NCBI GenBank assembly: GCA_958414155.1 | Contig: CATYWI010000133.1 | Span: 1 to 5,057 of the forward strand | Source of the DNA: an uncultured Anaerotruncus sp. | Lineage (GTDB): Bacteria > Bacillota_A > Clostridia > Oscillospirales > CAG-272 | Reading direction: 5' to 3' | DNA: 5,057 nt | Shown: piece by piece, positions 5,001 through 5,057 of the stretch | How the letters are laid out: each line of letters begins with the position of its first letter | How positions within the stretch are numbered: position 1 is the stretch's first letter | The notes under the pieces: model-generated | Seen by the model: only the letters and a program-made list of their open reading frames with translations | Told to the model about the DNA's origin: nothing | Databases searched by the model: none | Program-made: the position numbers and the translations under genes

Positions 5001-5041
5001 GGTGGTGTTAAAAAACTCAATTTGAGTTTTTTAACACCACC
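5001..5041. terminator. Perfect 20-bp inverted repeat after malQ, probable bidirectional terminator
   Basis: The arms 5001-5020 and 5022-5041 are exact reverse complements around a single T. Moving inward, each arm is a GC-rich GGTGGTGTT, an A6 (or T6) run, then CTCAA. Plus-strand RNA would form a stem around the TTGAG core followed by T6, the usual layout of a bidirectional terminator, but here pairing continues through the T-run into ACACCACC. It starts 2 nt after the malQ stop. The complete lack of mismatches over 20 bp is unusual. Confidence 0.75.
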
Positions 5042-5057
5042 ATGCCGCCTTGAGGGT

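Overview
The window looks like part of a low-GC-lineage Firmicutes chromosome, most likely an anaerobic gut or rumen Clostridia (Oscillospiraceae-like; inference). The coding DNA is GC-rich, the intergenic DNA is AT-rich, and promoters are of the strong sigma-A type with TG-extended -10 boxes. The minus-strand order holB, ricT (yaaT), [ferredoxin], trmN6 (yabB-like) follows the Bacillus subtilis holB-yaaT-yabA-yabB neighbourhood, with a small ferredoxin where yabA lies in Bacillus. No mobile element, CRISPR array, tRNA or rRNA was seen.

Minus strand, in transcription order: a strong promoter (3297-3325) drives the DNA polymerase III delta' subunit gene holB, best started at 3269. After a 22-nt gap comes ricT (719-2188). 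It encodes a PSP1-domain protein with a Cys-rich Fe-S core and an unusually long basic, disordered N-terminus. A second promoter (618-645) precedes a 56-residue two-cluster [4Fe-4S] ferredoxin (417-587). Its 3' region is a run of five hairpins, the last a good rho-independent terminator (220-261). Only 26 nt beyond that starts a methyltransferase of the TrmN6/YabB type (COG4123), cut off by the window edge.

Plus strand: a divergent promoter (3480-3508), with the same boxes and spacing as the holB promoter, drives malQ (3556-4998). This encodes a complete GH77 4-alpha-glucanotransferase. A 7-bp hairpin lies in its leader, and a perfect 20-bp inverted repeat follows its stop codon by 2 nt.

The genes are ordinary housekeeping genes: replication clamp loading, RNA processing/sporulation regulation, electron transfer, tRNA modification and glycogen/maltodextrin metabolism. 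The less ordinary material is intergenic. Two stem-loops 3 kb apart share one architecture and differ by a compensatory base-pair swap, which suggests a dispersed stem-loop family. There is also the hairpin array behind the ferredoxin, the long perfect palindrome after malQ, and a possible short RNA in the holB-malQ gap. I see no convincing evidence of a wholly new multi-gene system.
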